Position numbers and translations under genes: made by a program. Shown piece after piece: positions 23,855-32,599 of a stretch of DNA of 64,000 nt. A model generated the notes under the pieces. That model searched no databases, was not told the origin of the DNA, and worked only from the letters and a program-made list of their open reading frames with translations. The stretch comes from Zopfochytrium polystomum. Its lineage: Eukaryota; Chytridiomycota; Chytridiomycetes; Chytridiales; Chytridiaceae. The DNA lies in the NCBI GenBank assembly GCA_025765615.1, contig JAIVFJ010000211.1:1-64000 (forward strand), read 5' to 3'. Position 1 is the stretch's first letter, and every line of letters starts with the position of its first letter.

Positions 23855-24102
23855 TTACAGTGGAGTGTTTGACGATGTAGGCAGTGGAGTTGTCAACGAA
23901 GTTGCCCAAGGACTGCTGTTTCGCCGATGAAGGCTGTTGCGGGTAGAAGGGTCTGTAAGGTGAAGGGGATGTTGATGGGGTGCCGTGACTTGGAGTTGAG
24001 AAGCAAGATGGTCAGTTGCCTCGTTGCCGGCAGAACCAGAGTGGCCATAGGTCCAGATCACGGTCAAGGGGCGTCCAACGCGTATTGAAAGGGAGTGCCA
24101 GG
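23855..24102 (-). pseudogene. RNase H domain fragment of an old retroelement (3' part)
   Basis: The minus strand reads WTYGHSGSAGNEATDHLA, the C-terminal signature of RNase H (GHxGxxGNExAD). It is cut at 24102 by the LTR retrotransposon. The other half resumes at 27289, and the frame is restored when the element and one 5-bp target duplicate are removed. RNase H of this type is typical of non-LTR retrotransposons. Confidence 0.65.
24098..24102. repeat. Target-site duplication CCAGG (left)
   Basis: CCAGG directly precedes the 5' LTR and is repeated at 27284-27288 directly after the 3' LTR, showing a 5-bp duplication made at integration. Confidence 0.9.
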
Positions 24103-24131
24103 TGTTATGAATCACCCTCTGGAAACCTCTG

Positions 24132-24229
24132 GAACCTTCTAGAACATTCCTTCATGGAACCTTCTGGAACCTTCTGGAACCTTCTAGAACATTCCTTCAT
24201 GGAACCTTGTGGAACCTTCTGGAACCTTC
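24132..24229 (+). promoter_or_regulatory. Heat-shock-element arrays in LTR U3
   Basis: GAA and TTC triplets alternate with exact 5-bp phase: four units at 24132-24149, eight units at 24157-24194, and six units at 24202-24229 with one mismatch (TTG at 24207). This is the consensus bound by trimeric heat shock factor (HSF). Three units usually make a good site, so this is an unusually dense array. It lies about 110 bp upstream of the TATA box. Confidence 0.85.
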
Positions 24230-24339
24230 TTTGCTTTCCTGACTTGTCTTGTTGTCATTGGTATCATTGGTATCATTGTATTACTAATTGCTCTTTCTGG
24301 AACTTTCTTGGAGTCTTGACAAGGAACACTCTCAAAAGG

Positions 24340-24347
24340 TATAAAAG
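24340..24347 (+). promoter_or_regulatory. LTR TATA box
   Basis: TATAAAAG, 35 bp upstream of A24375. That is the right distance for a transcript beginning at the 11-nt sequence complementary to the primer site. Confidence 0.75.
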
Positions 24348-24457
24348 GGGGATGGGGGACCTGTCCCATCCCTCAAGTGAATTATTGTTTCCAATACAAT
24401 CATCACTCCTCTCAGTTCCTTGTCTGCCTTGTCCTGTCCTGCCCTGTTCCTGACATC

Positions 24458-24468
24458 ATAATTCACTT
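24458..24468 (+). other. Self-primer binding site
   Basis: ATAATTCACTT starts two bases after the 5' LTR and is the exact reverse complement of AAGTGAATTAT at 24375-24385, the expected 5' end of the transcript. In Tf1 of fission yeast, 11 nt at the mRNA 5' end fold back to prime reverse transcription. The same pair is present in copies 2 and 3. Confidence 0.8.
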
Positions 24469-24495
24469 CACCCTCTCCCACTACTCTCTGCCATC

Positions 24496-25419
24496 ATGTC
24501 TGACCCAAACAACACCTTCCCTGATGCAACTGCCTTCCAAGCCTTGATGGACCAATTACAAGCCCTTTCAAGACAGACACACCAACTTCAAGAACAAGTC
24601 CTTCACCAGCAGCACCAGCTTCAACAACAACTTCACCAACAAGAACATCAAGCTCTTCCCCTGCCTCAAGCCAACCAAGCAAGAGAGCCCAAGGTTCCCA
24701 GCCCTGACAAGTTCACTGGGCTGGCCAAAGACCTTAGGAACTTCATGGCCACTGTGGAGAATGTCATCCTTCTCCAACCTTCAAGATTTCCCAGTGAGCA
24801 AGTCAAGGTTCTTTTCACAAGCACCCTCCTGTCTGGTCAAGCTCAATCATGGTACAGATCTCTCCCAAGCACACCCACCACCCTGCAAGAGCTCTGGGAG
24901 GGGCTGGAAGCTACCTTTGGTGACCCCTACGCATCTTGGACAGCAAGATCCAAGCTCAAGCATATCAAGCAAGGAAAGCAATCTTGTGTGGCCTACACCA
25001 ACCAATTCAAGCAACTAGCCAGAGACTCTGGATACAATGATGCAGCTCTGATGGAGCTGTACCATGATGGTCTCCATGAGTCTATCCAAGACATGCTCTC
25101 CCAGTCTCTGCACATCCCTGAGACCTTGGAAGAGTACATTCTCCTTGCCATCAAGATTGACAACAGACTCTACTCCAAGAGGCTGAAGCAAAGACAAGTA
25201 GGAACTACATCAAGACCTACCCCAGTTCCTCAAGCTCTCACAGTTCCTGAACCCATGCAAGTGGATGCAGTTGAGACACTTCCTAAGGGTCCTCTGAGCC
25301 AAGAGGAGAAAACAAGGAGGGCCCAGCAGGGACTGTGTTTTTACTGTGGCTCCAAGGAGCATGCTGTCAAGGACTGCCCAAGGAAGAAGCACCCAAACTC
25401 CCAGGTCCAGGCTCACTGA
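24496..25419 (+). CDS. Gag of copy 1
   Basis: 307 aa from ATG 24496. It has a Gln-rich coiled-coil-like N-terminus, a central capsid-type region (the RSLPSTPTTLQELWEGLEATF block), and a C-terminal CCHC zinc knuckle, CFYCGSKEHAVKDC (CX2CX4HX4C), which binds RNA. It assembles the virus-like particle. The frame is intact and appears identical or nearly so in copy 3, while copy 2 has a 10-bp deletion. The final codons overlap the second ORF through a -1 frameshift site. Confidence 0.9.
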   Translation: MSDPNNTFPDATAFQALMDQLQALSRQTHQLQEQVLHQQHQLQQQLHQQEHQALPLPQANQAREPKVPSPDKFTGLAKDLRNFMATVENVILLQPSRFPSEQVKVLFTSTLLSGQAQSWYRSLPSTPTTLQELWEGLEATFGDPYASWTARSKLKHIKQGKQSCVAYTNQFKQLARDSGYNDAALMELYHDGLHESIQDMLSQSLHIPETLEEYILLAIKIDNRLYSKRLKQRQVGTTSRPTPVPQALTVPEPMQVDAVETLPKGPLSQEEKTRRAQQGLCFYCGSKEHAVKDCPRKKHPNSQVQAH

Positions 25420-25437
25420 GGGGCAATTCCCTGGACC
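25392..25437 (+). promoter_or_regulatory. -1 ribosomal frameshift signal
   Basis: The heptamer CCCAAAC (25392-25398) is in the correct register of gag (C CCA AAC). Five bases later GGTCCAGG (25404-25411) can pair perfectly with CCTGGACC (25430-25437). The gag stop codon lies in the 18-nt loop. The downstream ORF is in the -1 frame, as required. The same heptamer and stem occur in copies 2 and 3. Confidence 0.8.
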
Positions 25438-26930
25438 CTCCTCCAAGCTGCCCCTGTTTCATCACCACCACCAGCACCACAAACACCTCAGATTCCAAGC
25501 CCCACCAACTCACCATGGATGTCAAGATTCAACTCTCACCCAAGTCAACCATCACAACCAAGGCCCTTATAGACTCTGGATCATCCTGCAACATCATTGA
25601 TGCCACCCTTGCCAAGTCTTGTGCCATTCCTACGATCAAGAAATCCACACCCCTCAAGGTCCACTTTGCCAATCATGCTCTGTTCAAGGAAATCAGCCAT
25701 GAAACCAAGCTAAACCTCCACATCCAAGACTTTCCACCATCCATGGTCAATCTGGAAGTATTGGATCTTGGCTCACCCACATTCTCTGTCATCCTGGGAT
25801 TACCATGGCTGCAAGCCCAGAACCCTGCCATTGATTGGGTCACTGGTCAAGTCCAACCTCCACCAATTGGAACAGTCACCCAAAACTCAAGTCAAGCCTC
25901 CAAGTCTCATGCTCTCAAGTCCCTGATTCAAGGCTCTCAGCCTAGTATCCAAGGTCAACCACAAATGACAGCTCCAGTATCAGCCTGCAGCTCACAGATC
26001 CCAGCCAAGATTCAAGTTTCACAGTTCACAGTTCATAGTCAAGATTCCAGCACAGCTCATAGAGCTCACAGTCATGGCCAAGTCTGTAGTTCACAGAACC
26101 CACAGTCAAAGCTTCAAGTACCACAGTTCACAGTCCAAATTCAAGATTCAAGCTCCACAGCTCACAGTCTTTGCCAAGAACAGAACCCTCAGTCAAAGAT
26201 TCAAGAATCACAGTTCCCAGTCAACAATTCAAGCCCCACTGCTGATGAGCACAGAAGGACAGACCTTGCACCTGAAGGGGGAGATGGTTTCACCCCACCA
26301 CCCAAGACACACCTTTCACTGCTTCCTGAGAGTGTGTGGGCCTATGCTATTTCCAAGGACCCCAAGCCTCACAAGATTCAAATCAGCCAAGAAGAGGAAA
26401 AACTTGAGATACTCAAGACAAGGCATGATGCAGCAACAGCTGGACACCCAGGAGAGCACAAGACATATGAGCTTGTTTCCAGAGACTTTTACTGGCCAGG
26501 CATGAGGAAGAACTTGCAGTCCAAAAGACCAAGTCCCAAGCTAGACAACCTCAAGTTGAGACCTTTCAAGATCTTGGAGCAAATCAATCCAGTCACCTTC
26601 AAGCTGGATCTCCCTGCATCCATGAAGATCCACCCAGTTTTCCATGTCAGCCTTTTGGAGAAGTTTGTGGCCAATTCCATTCCAGGCAGAGTTGTTCCTC
26701 CTCCTCCTCCAGTTGAGGTAGAAGGTGAAGAGGAATTTGAGGTTGAACAAATCTTAGATGCCAAGTGGTTTGGAAGGACACTCAAGTTCCTTGTTAAGTG
26801 GAAGGGTTACTCAGATGCTGACAACACCTGGGAACCTGAGTCAAACCTCACTCACTGCCAAGACCTTCTGCTCAAGTTCAAGACCAGGTACCCCACCAAG
26901 TTGCAGAAGAGGCCTAAAAGGGGGAGATGA
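25395..26930 (+). CDS. Protease-chromodomain polyprotein of copy 1 (no reverse transcriptase)
   Basis: The -1 frame relative to gag is open to TGA 26930. In order: aspartic protease with ALIDSGSS and VILGLPWL; a Gln/Ser-rich linker; the start of the integrase HHCC region (GHPGEHKTYELVSRDFYWPG); then, after a clean in-frame deletion, the integrase C-terminal part (LRPFKILEQINPVTFKL, HPVFHVSLLEKF); and a chromodomain (LVKWKGYSDADNTWEPE). Reverse transcriptase and RNase H should lie between protease and integrase and are missing. Chromodomains of this class read histone marks and guide integration. The frame has stayed open despite two large deletions. Confidence 0.88.
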   Translation, partial: KLPGPGSLRGNSLDPPPSCPCFITTTSTTNTSDSKPHQLTMDVKIQLSPKSTITTKALIDSGSSCNIIDATLAKSCAIPTIKKSTPLKVHFANHALFKEISHETKLNLHIQDFPPSMVNLEVLDLGSPTFSVILGLPWLQAQNPAIDWVTGQVQPPPIGTVTQNSSQASKSHALKSLIQGSQPSIQGQPQMTAPVSACSSQIPAKIQVSQFTVHSQDSSTAHRAHSHGQVCSSQNPQSKLQVPQFTVQIQDSSSTAHSLCQEQNPQSKIQESQFPVNNSSPTADEHRRTDLAPEGGDGFTPPPKTHLSLLPESVWAYAISKDPKPHKIQISQEEEKLEILKTRHDAATAGHPGEHKTYELVSRDFYWPGMRKNLQSKRPSPKLDNLKLRPFKILEQINPVTFKLDLPASMKIHPVFHVSLLEKFVANSIPGRVVPPPPPVEVEGEEEFEVEQILDAKWFGRTLKFLVKWKGYSDADNTWEPESNLTHCQDLLLKFKTRYPTKLQKRPKRGR

Positions 26931-27283
26931 TGTTATGAATCACCCTCTGGAAACCTCTGGAACCTTCTAGAACATTCCTTCATGGAACCTTCTGGAACCT
27001 TCTGGAACCTTCTAGAACATTCCTTCATGGAACCTTGTGGAACCTTCTGGAACCTTCTTTGCTTTCCTGACTTGTCTTGTTGTCATTGGTATCATTGGTA
27101 TCATTGTATTACTAATTGCTCTTTCTGGAACTTTCTTTGAGTCTTGACAAGGAAGACTCTCAAAAGGTATAAAAGGGGGATGGGGGACCTGTCCCATCCC
27201 TCAAGTGAATTATTGTTTCCAATACAATCATCACTCCTCTCAGTTCCTTGTCTGCCTTGTCCTGTCCTGCCCTGTTCCTGACA
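26931..27283 (+). repeat. 3' LTR of copy 1
   Basis: 353 bp, same termini and GAA/TTC arrays as the 5' LTR; followed by the CCAGG duplicate. Confidence 0.93.
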
Positions 27284-27288
27284 CCAGG
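27284..27288. repeat. Target-site duplication CCAGG (right)
   Basis: Matches 24098-24102. Confidence 0.9.
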
Positions 27289-27600
27289 CAAGGGTGAGCA
27301 GAGGAGAGAGCAGTAGGGGACGAGGAGGGGGTTAATGGGTGGTGCAGGGTGGGGGCCAAGGGAAGCTAGGGAAATGGAGGCAATGGGTTGAGAGAAGAGC
27401 CAGTGGGTGGTGACAACAGAAATGTTGTCAAGTTAGATGGTGATGGGGGTAGGGAATTGGTGTGTGGAAATCAAGCCGGAAAGAGGTCCAACAAGTTCAG
27501 CAGTGGTGGAAGAGGAAGCAGCAGGGGGGAAGGGCAACTGCAAAGGAAAAGGGAGGGTTGAGGGAGACTCAAACGAGAATAGACTACTTTTGAGAGATCC
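27289..27600 (-). pseudogene. RNase H domain fragment of an old retroelement (5' part)
   Basis: The minus strand reads TTAELVGPLSGLISTHQF and then, after a stop, LDNISVV. These are the middle RNase H motifs (the AE helix and the D-N/S strand) that normally precede the GHSG motif found at 23855-24102. Stops show it was already decayed or is miscalled. It is the other half of the insertion target of copy 1. Confidence 0.5.
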
Positions 27601-28292
27601 TAAGAGTCGCTCCGGGTTTCATGACGGCGGACGCGAGCGTGACGAAAACCGAACCAGCACACTGCAATGCGGTGACGGGGGACGCTTTTAGATGGGCGTC
27701 CCTTTGTTTGCTCCGCGTGGGAGGGAGTGGGTGTAGGCGCGAGTGCCACAAATGTAGTCAGCCTCTTTCGGAACAGACAAATTTACAGCATCTTCACAAG
27801 TTGGCTTCCGCAAGTGCAAGATCAGAGACAGGGCCTGGGACAGAAAATTCTGTAGCATCTGCGGGAGGAGTACCGTAGGTGCATTTCCCCGATCCGTCGT
27901 CTCTTTTCCGTTCTTTGCGATAGCAGCTACGGTGAATCCCTCTTGTGGTACGGTGAAGAAAGGATGGACCCATCAAACAGACGTGGAAGGTGACGGCCAT
28001 GAGACACAGAAACCGTAAAGAAAACTCGTCGTTCAGGCCAAAGTCTGGGCATAACTTCGCCCGAAGATCGCGTCTTCTGTGAAGAAGCTGCCAACCAACG
28101 AGGCTGTGGGAGTTCCGCTGGTGCCAATCACCTGCGTGATTTTCGCTCCGCAAATGCTTGAGTGAATTGAATCAAGTTTGCCGTGGGGCTGCAGGCTGAG
28201 GCTGTGTGTGTGTGACAGAACAGAAAAACCAAAGACAAAAAAGAAAAAAAAAAAAAAAAAACAGAAAAGTCATACGAGAAGAAGACAACGCG
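27601..28292. other. Intergenic region, no supported gene
   Basis: Short frames on both strands without recognisable motifs; an A-tract at about 28241-28261 precedes the LITAF gene. Confidence 0.5.
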
Positions 28293-29179
28293 ATGGTTAC
28301 CACCGACAACCCATCAACAACAACCGTCCCCGCTCCCATCCCCGCCGTCCCTGCCACGGCCGCCTCTCCACCCCCCGACAAGCTCCCCATCGACCCCTCC
28401 GCGGGCGCCGCCGCCGCCTACCCCCCCCATCGGCCAGCCCGCCCCCGCCTACATGCCGCCTCAGTACAATCCCCAACAGCCTGGCACGGCCCCCGTCCCC
28501 GTCCCCGTCCCCGTCCCCGTCCCCGTCCCCGTGGCAGCCCAACCGCAGATGGTCATCATCGCGCAGCCCTCCGCCATGTTCGGGCCGGCGCCGGTCGTGT
28601 GCGTGTGTCCGCACTGCGGGCAGACTGCGCAGACGAACGTTGTTGCCAGTTGAGTTTGGCGTGTGTGTTGTGTAGGTTTTGGGGGGTGGGGAGGCGCGGG
28701 GTCGTTGAGTGGTCGATTGAACTGATGGAGGGCCGGTGAAGAAGACAAGACCAAGAACGCAAAAAGAAAGCCACATTTGCCCTTTTTCGGGTTATTTTTG
28801 GTTTTTTGTTCACGCAATCCCCCACACCCACCCACACACACACACACGCCAACTTACGTAAACCGCCCCAAACAACCAGCAAGCGGCACAGCGACGTACC
28901 TCTGCGCGTGCGCCATCTGCCTGTGCTTCTGGCCGTTGAGTATTTTTCATCATCTTCTCTTTTCTCTTTTTCTCTTTTTCTCTTTTTCCTTTTGCTTTCA
29001 CTCTCCATCTTTTGCCTTTTTTTTTTTTTCGCACTTCCCGACTCAACAACCCCCCACCCCTCTCCCCTCACAAACACAGATGCTTCTGGATCCCGTTCGT
29101 CGTCGACGGCACCAAGGACGTCGAGCACCGGTGCGGCGCGTGCAGCGCGATGGTGGGGACGTACAAGAGGCTGTCGTGA
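28293..29179 (+). CDS. LITAF-domain (SIMPLE-like) protein, three exons, one-base frame break
   Basis: Predicted exons: 28293-28648, 28880-28934 and 29080-29179. The Pro/Val-rich N-terminus contains a CCCCGT-type tandem repeat (about 28491-28532). The zinc module is split over the exons: CPHCGQTAQTN in exon 1, the hydrophobic segment YLCACAICLCFWP in exon 2, and WIPFVVDGTKDVEHRCGAC then VGTYKRL in exon 3. LITAF domains insert as a hairpin monotopic anchor in endosomal or lysosomal membranes. Both introns use the non-consensus donor GTTGAG. A C8 run at 28421-28428 puts exon 1 out of frame by one base; C7 would restore it, suggesting a homopolymer error or polymorphism. Confidence 0.75.
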
Positions 29180-30355
29180 AGCGAGCTGGGGGGGCGGTTT
29201 TTTTTTTTTTTTTTTTGGTTGGTTTTTGAATGGGTGGTGGTTGGGTCAGATTGAGGCGGTTGGTGGTTGGTTGGCAATTGCACGCCCAACCCTGCGTATG
29301 GTTGCAAAACTCGTGGTTTTTTTTCTTTTTTTTTTCGGGTTAGGGGCAATAGAGGTTGCATTTGCACTTTTGATGGGCACGGGCACACTGGTGAAAAAAT
29401 CCCATAGAAACGTTGGAATAAGGTCTATGACGAATGTTTATTAATCTCGTTTTTTTTGGCAGGAAAGGGGAGTGATATGCTTGGCGGGCTTGGGGCATTC
29501 GCTCACTTAAGCCTTCTTTTTAACGCTGATCGCGACTCTTTTTGGTGGGAAGGGGAAAGCAAAAAAGGAGAGAGAAGGATCGGAAAGCGTGCCAAAACCA
29601 GAAAAGGGACGCAAACAAAAAAAAGAAAACGAAAAGAAAGAAAGGTTTCAGGAAATGGCGGTCAAGGGCTCGGCTCCCTCGTGGCGGAGGAAACTCCCCA
29701 CCTCCAGAGGAGGGAGTTGACGGTCACTAGGGGGGTGGCGAGCCCGACGCAAGGAAAAAGGAAAAAGTCAGAAGAAAAAAAAAGCACTCTACCCCGACGA
29801 AAACCAAACCAGGGAGGCATCGGCGCGGGGTTGGAATAAGCAGGGGGAACTAAGAAGGCGACAAAGGAAACCAAAAAAAAAAGAGAATGCCAAAACGAGG
29901 TGTGTTGGCCCCATTCCCATGTTCAAAAGGAGTTGGGGGCCGGAAAACAAGGCGGTGTGGTGGTGGGGGAGGAGAGGACGGGTGTGTGTTGGTCGCGCCG
30001 GATGGCGTGCTCGCGCGGGGAGGGGGTTTGGAGTGGGAGGTGGAAGCGGAGACAGAGCTGGGTTGTGGCGTAAAAGAATACTAATCATAGAAAAACGCAC
30101 GTCCTTGGCTGCGGACGGGCCCGGATCGCGTAGTTTTGCCCCGGGGAAAGGGAGGAGGGGGAGTGTGTTCAATAATAATACGGGGAGGTGAAGGAAGCTG
30201 GGGGATTGCTGCAGTCCGGTAAAAGCGCAACAACCCCGACTTCAACACAAGCTCCCTCAACTGCCCTCCTCCACGCCTGAAACGGGGTAAGGGGGGTGTT
30301 GGCATTCGTGACCTCCCATGCAGGGGGTAGGAAAGCCCGAACACACAACACACAC
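29180..30355. other. Intergenic region between convergent genes
   Basis: It holds T and A tracts (29200-29216, 29310-29336), purine-rich stretches and probable 3' untranslated regions of the LITAF and kinase genes. No coding motif was found. Confidence 0.5.
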
Positions 30356-32599
30356 TCAATCGTCGCCCGCGTCCTCGGGGTCGTCCGCGGCGACGACCCA
30401 CGGGTGCGCGAGGACGCGGTCGAGCCCCCATCGCTCGTCGGGGTCGCACATAGTCATTCCGACGACGAGGTCGACGACGGCGGGGTGGAGCCTGGGGTCG
30501 AGGTCGGCGGGGAGCAACGGGAGCGGTCCCGCGCGAGGGATGCCGGCGGTTGCGGCGGCCGCCGCGGCCGACTTGCTCGATTTGGAGGTGGGGGCGGCGG
30601 CAGCGAGGGCCTCGAGGACGGCGGGGACTTTGCCCGGGCCGTGGGCGAGGGTGTAGAGGAGGACGCCGAGGGCGAATGTGTCGGCTTTGGCGCCGTCGAC
30701 GCGGTGTAGGGGTTGCGCGTGGGAAGAGTGGTGAAGTGGGCGGTGGAGGAGCTCGGGTGGGGTGACCTGCGGGGTGCCGTAGGCAGCGAGCAGCGGATGA
30801 CGACTGTCGTCGACGTCGTTGCCGTCGACGCGGTTGATGTCGTCGTCGTCGTGGTTCGTGGCAGCGGTTGCGGCGACGGCGTGACCAAAGTCGCACAGCC
30901 TAACGTCGAGGCTGTGGTGGAAGTGGTGGAGGCCGGCGCGGCGGCAGTGCGCCGGTCCGGGGCAGGTACGCGGGACGCTCATGACGAGGACGTTTTCCTC
31001 CTTGATGTCGCCGTGTGCCACGCGGGCTACCGAGTGCAGGTGGTGGAGGGCCGAGGCGAGCGGCTTGAAGATTGCGCGGACGTGGCCCGGGTTGGGGAGG
31101 GGGATGTCGCGTTCGGTCAGCTGGTGGTGGTGGCTAGCGGAGCGGCGACGGCGAGACGCGTGCACCTCCTGCGCCGCGCGGTGGCGTCGTGCGATGCCCT
31201 GATTTTTTGGGAATAAGGCAAGACTTGTCAGCGCCACGTGCGTGGGAAAATAAATGCTCAGCCACATATCGGAACAAGCCGGCCAATCAGCGGGTCTCGT
31301 GTCCCCCACACGCGGCACGATCAGGTCCGAAGGAAGGAAGGAAAACGACAACGTCGACAAGGCACGCGCGCGAGAGGCGGGCGCCAATCTAACACCCACA
31401 CGCACACCCGCACGCTTCGACCGTCCCACCAAGCCACTGTACTCCCCACACACCCCGCACATCTCAAACAATGGAAGAAGGGAAAAAACCCCCACTACAC
31501 TCACATACGCCCACGCATCCGCCGAACCCGGCGAGATTCTCAGCGTCAACCACGCGCGCCTCCACGGGCAAAACAGCCTCAGCAAGTCCTCCTCGGCGGG
31601 CGGGGCGTCCCTGGGAAGCACGGTCGACAGCCAGTCCGAGCCAAACAGCTCGGTGACGACGTAGTGGTGGCGGTCGTCCTGCCACGACCCAAACGACTTG
31701 AGGACGTTGGGGTGCGGGAAGCGGGTCGACATGCGGTCGAGCAGCGCGATTTCGCTTGGCGTCGGGCCCGTCGCGGTTGTCGCCGGAGACGGCGACGACA
31801 AGGCGGCGAGTTTCGGGGTTTTGTAGATGATTTTGATGGCGACAGGGGTGCCGGCGGGGAGGACGAGGAATGGTTGGGGAGAGCCGGCGGTGGTGTTGGA
31901 TGGTGGTGGTGCAGCGCGGGCGGCGACGACGACGCCGTTGGAGCCGTAGCCGAGGATCTGTTCGCAAGCGAACGCGTCGAGGCGGCGGCAGGTGCGCAGG
32001 GCGTAGCGGACGGCGGCGCGGGCTTTGCGGGTGTTGGCGTCGTTGATGGCGGCAGCGTCGGCAGTGGCGTCGCTCGCCTCGAGCGCGGCGACGGCGTCGT
32101 CGAGGGCGAGGAGGGCGGCGGTCGTCGCGTCGACGTGGTGGCTTGTTGTGGTTGTTGTTGGCGCTGCAGAAGGCGACGGCAAAGAGGAGGAGGAGGAGGA
32201 CGAGGACGAAGAGGACGCGGTGTTGGAGAAGGAAGACGCCGAAGCGTAGGTGGAGTGGGAGGTGGATGATGAGTATGAGGGCGACAAGGACGATGAAGAC
32301 GCCGCAGAGGATGTGGATGTGCCGTGGAAGAGAGTGTTTGCGGTTGCCCGGAACGGCGAGTAGGAAGATGATGATGATGACGATGATGACGAAGAAGAGG
32401 AGAGGAGGGTGGGGGAAAGCGGCGACATTGCCGCCTTTTTGAATGTGCTGGTGGTGGAGAGACGCAGGCGTTGCATCGGAGCCGACACGGATGAGGCTGG
32501 TGAGCAAGTGGTTGTGGTGGCTGTTGTGGACGACGAGGCGTCCGCGGCTGGGGCGGCGGCGGCGGCTGCGGCGGCGTAAGATTCTGGAGAGGGGGCCAT
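30356..32599 (-). CDS. Ser/Thr protein kinase with HGD catalytic-loop motif
   Basis: ATG at 32599; a Ser/Ala-rich low-complexity N-terminus of about 170 residues precedes the kinase domain. Visible motifs: glycine loop LGYGSNGVVVAAR, VAIKIIYK (catalytic Lys), SEIALLDRM (helix C Glu), HPNVLKSFGSW, HGDIKEENVLV (catalytic Asp, with Gly replacing Arg of HRD), LCDFGHA (metal-binding DFG), GTPQVTPPELL (activation segment end), DTFALGVLLYTL and the C-lobe DPDERWGLDRVLAHPWV. Predicted intron 31504-31199 (GTGAGT...TCAG, 306 nt, divisible by three) interrupts the C-lobe start; retention would stay in frame. The missing Arg suggests control not requiring activation-loop phosphorylation. Substrates are unknown. 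Confidence 0.8.
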   Translation of the reverse strand: MAPSPESYAAAAAAAAPAADASSSTTATTTTCSPASSVSAPMQRLRLSTTSTFKKAAMSPLSPTLLSSSSSSSSSSSSSYSPFRATANTLFHGTSTSSAASSSSLSPSYSSSTSHSTYASASSFSNTASSSSSSSSSSSLPSPSAAPTTTTTSHHVDATTAALLALDDAVAALEASDATADAAAINDANTRKARAAVRYALRTCRRLDAFACEQILGYGSNGVVVAARAAPPPSNTTAGSPQPFLVLPAGTPVAIKIIYKTPKLAALSSPSPATTATGPTPSEIALLDRMSTRFPHPNVLKSFGSWQDDRHHYVVTELFGSDWLSTVLPRDAPPAEEDLLRLFCPWRRAWLTLRISPGSADAWAYVSVVGVFSLLPLFEMCGVCGEYSGLVGRSKRAGVRVGVRLAPASRARALSTLSFSFLPSDLIVPRVGDTRPADWPACSDMWLSIYFPTHVALTSLALFPKNQGIARRHRAAQEVHASRRRRSASHHHQLTERDIPLPNPGHVRAIFKPLASALHHLHSVARVAHGDIKEENVLVMSVPRTCPGPAHCRRAGLHHFHHSLDVRLCDFGHAVAATAATNHDDDDINRVDGNDVDDSRHPLLAAYGTPQVTPPELLHRPLHHSSHAQPLHRVDGAKADTFALGVLLYTLAHGPGKVPAVLEALAAAAPTSKSSKSAAAAAATAGIPRAGPLPLLPADLDPRLHPAVVDLVVGMTMCDPDERWGLDRVLAHPWVVAADDPEDAGDD

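Larger units (their letters stand above)
24103..24455 (+). repeat. 5' LTR of copy 1
   Basis: 353 bp, TGTTATGAATC...CTGACA. It contains the GAA/TTC arrays, a TATA box and the inferred transcript start. It matches the 3' LTR except at about 24310 and 24327. Confidence 0.93.
24103..27283 (+). mobile_element. Non-autonomous chromodomain Ty3/Gypsy retrotransposon, copy 1
   Basis: Two 353-bp LTRs (24103-24455 and 26931-27283), each TG...CA, differ at only two positions that I can find, so insertion is recent. Between them are gag (24496-25419) and a second ORF ending at 26930 that encodes protease, a truncated integrase zinc-binding region, and an integrase tail with chromodomain. Reverse transcriptase, RNase H and the integrase core are absent. 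At 3.2 kb it is about half the usual size. A purine tract (AAAAGGGGGAGATGA) ends at the 3' LTR. It must depend on enzymes supplied by another element. Confidence 0.93.

Noticed and set aside
24496..27283. Possibility that copy 1 encodes reverse transcriptase in another frame
   Set aside because: No YxDD, no RNase H or finger motifs in any frame between protease and integrase; the space is filled by a Gln/Ser linker.
31238..32269. Plus-strand frame opposite the kinase gene
   Set aside because: Antisense shadow of the kinase; Gly/Arg-rich with no motifs.
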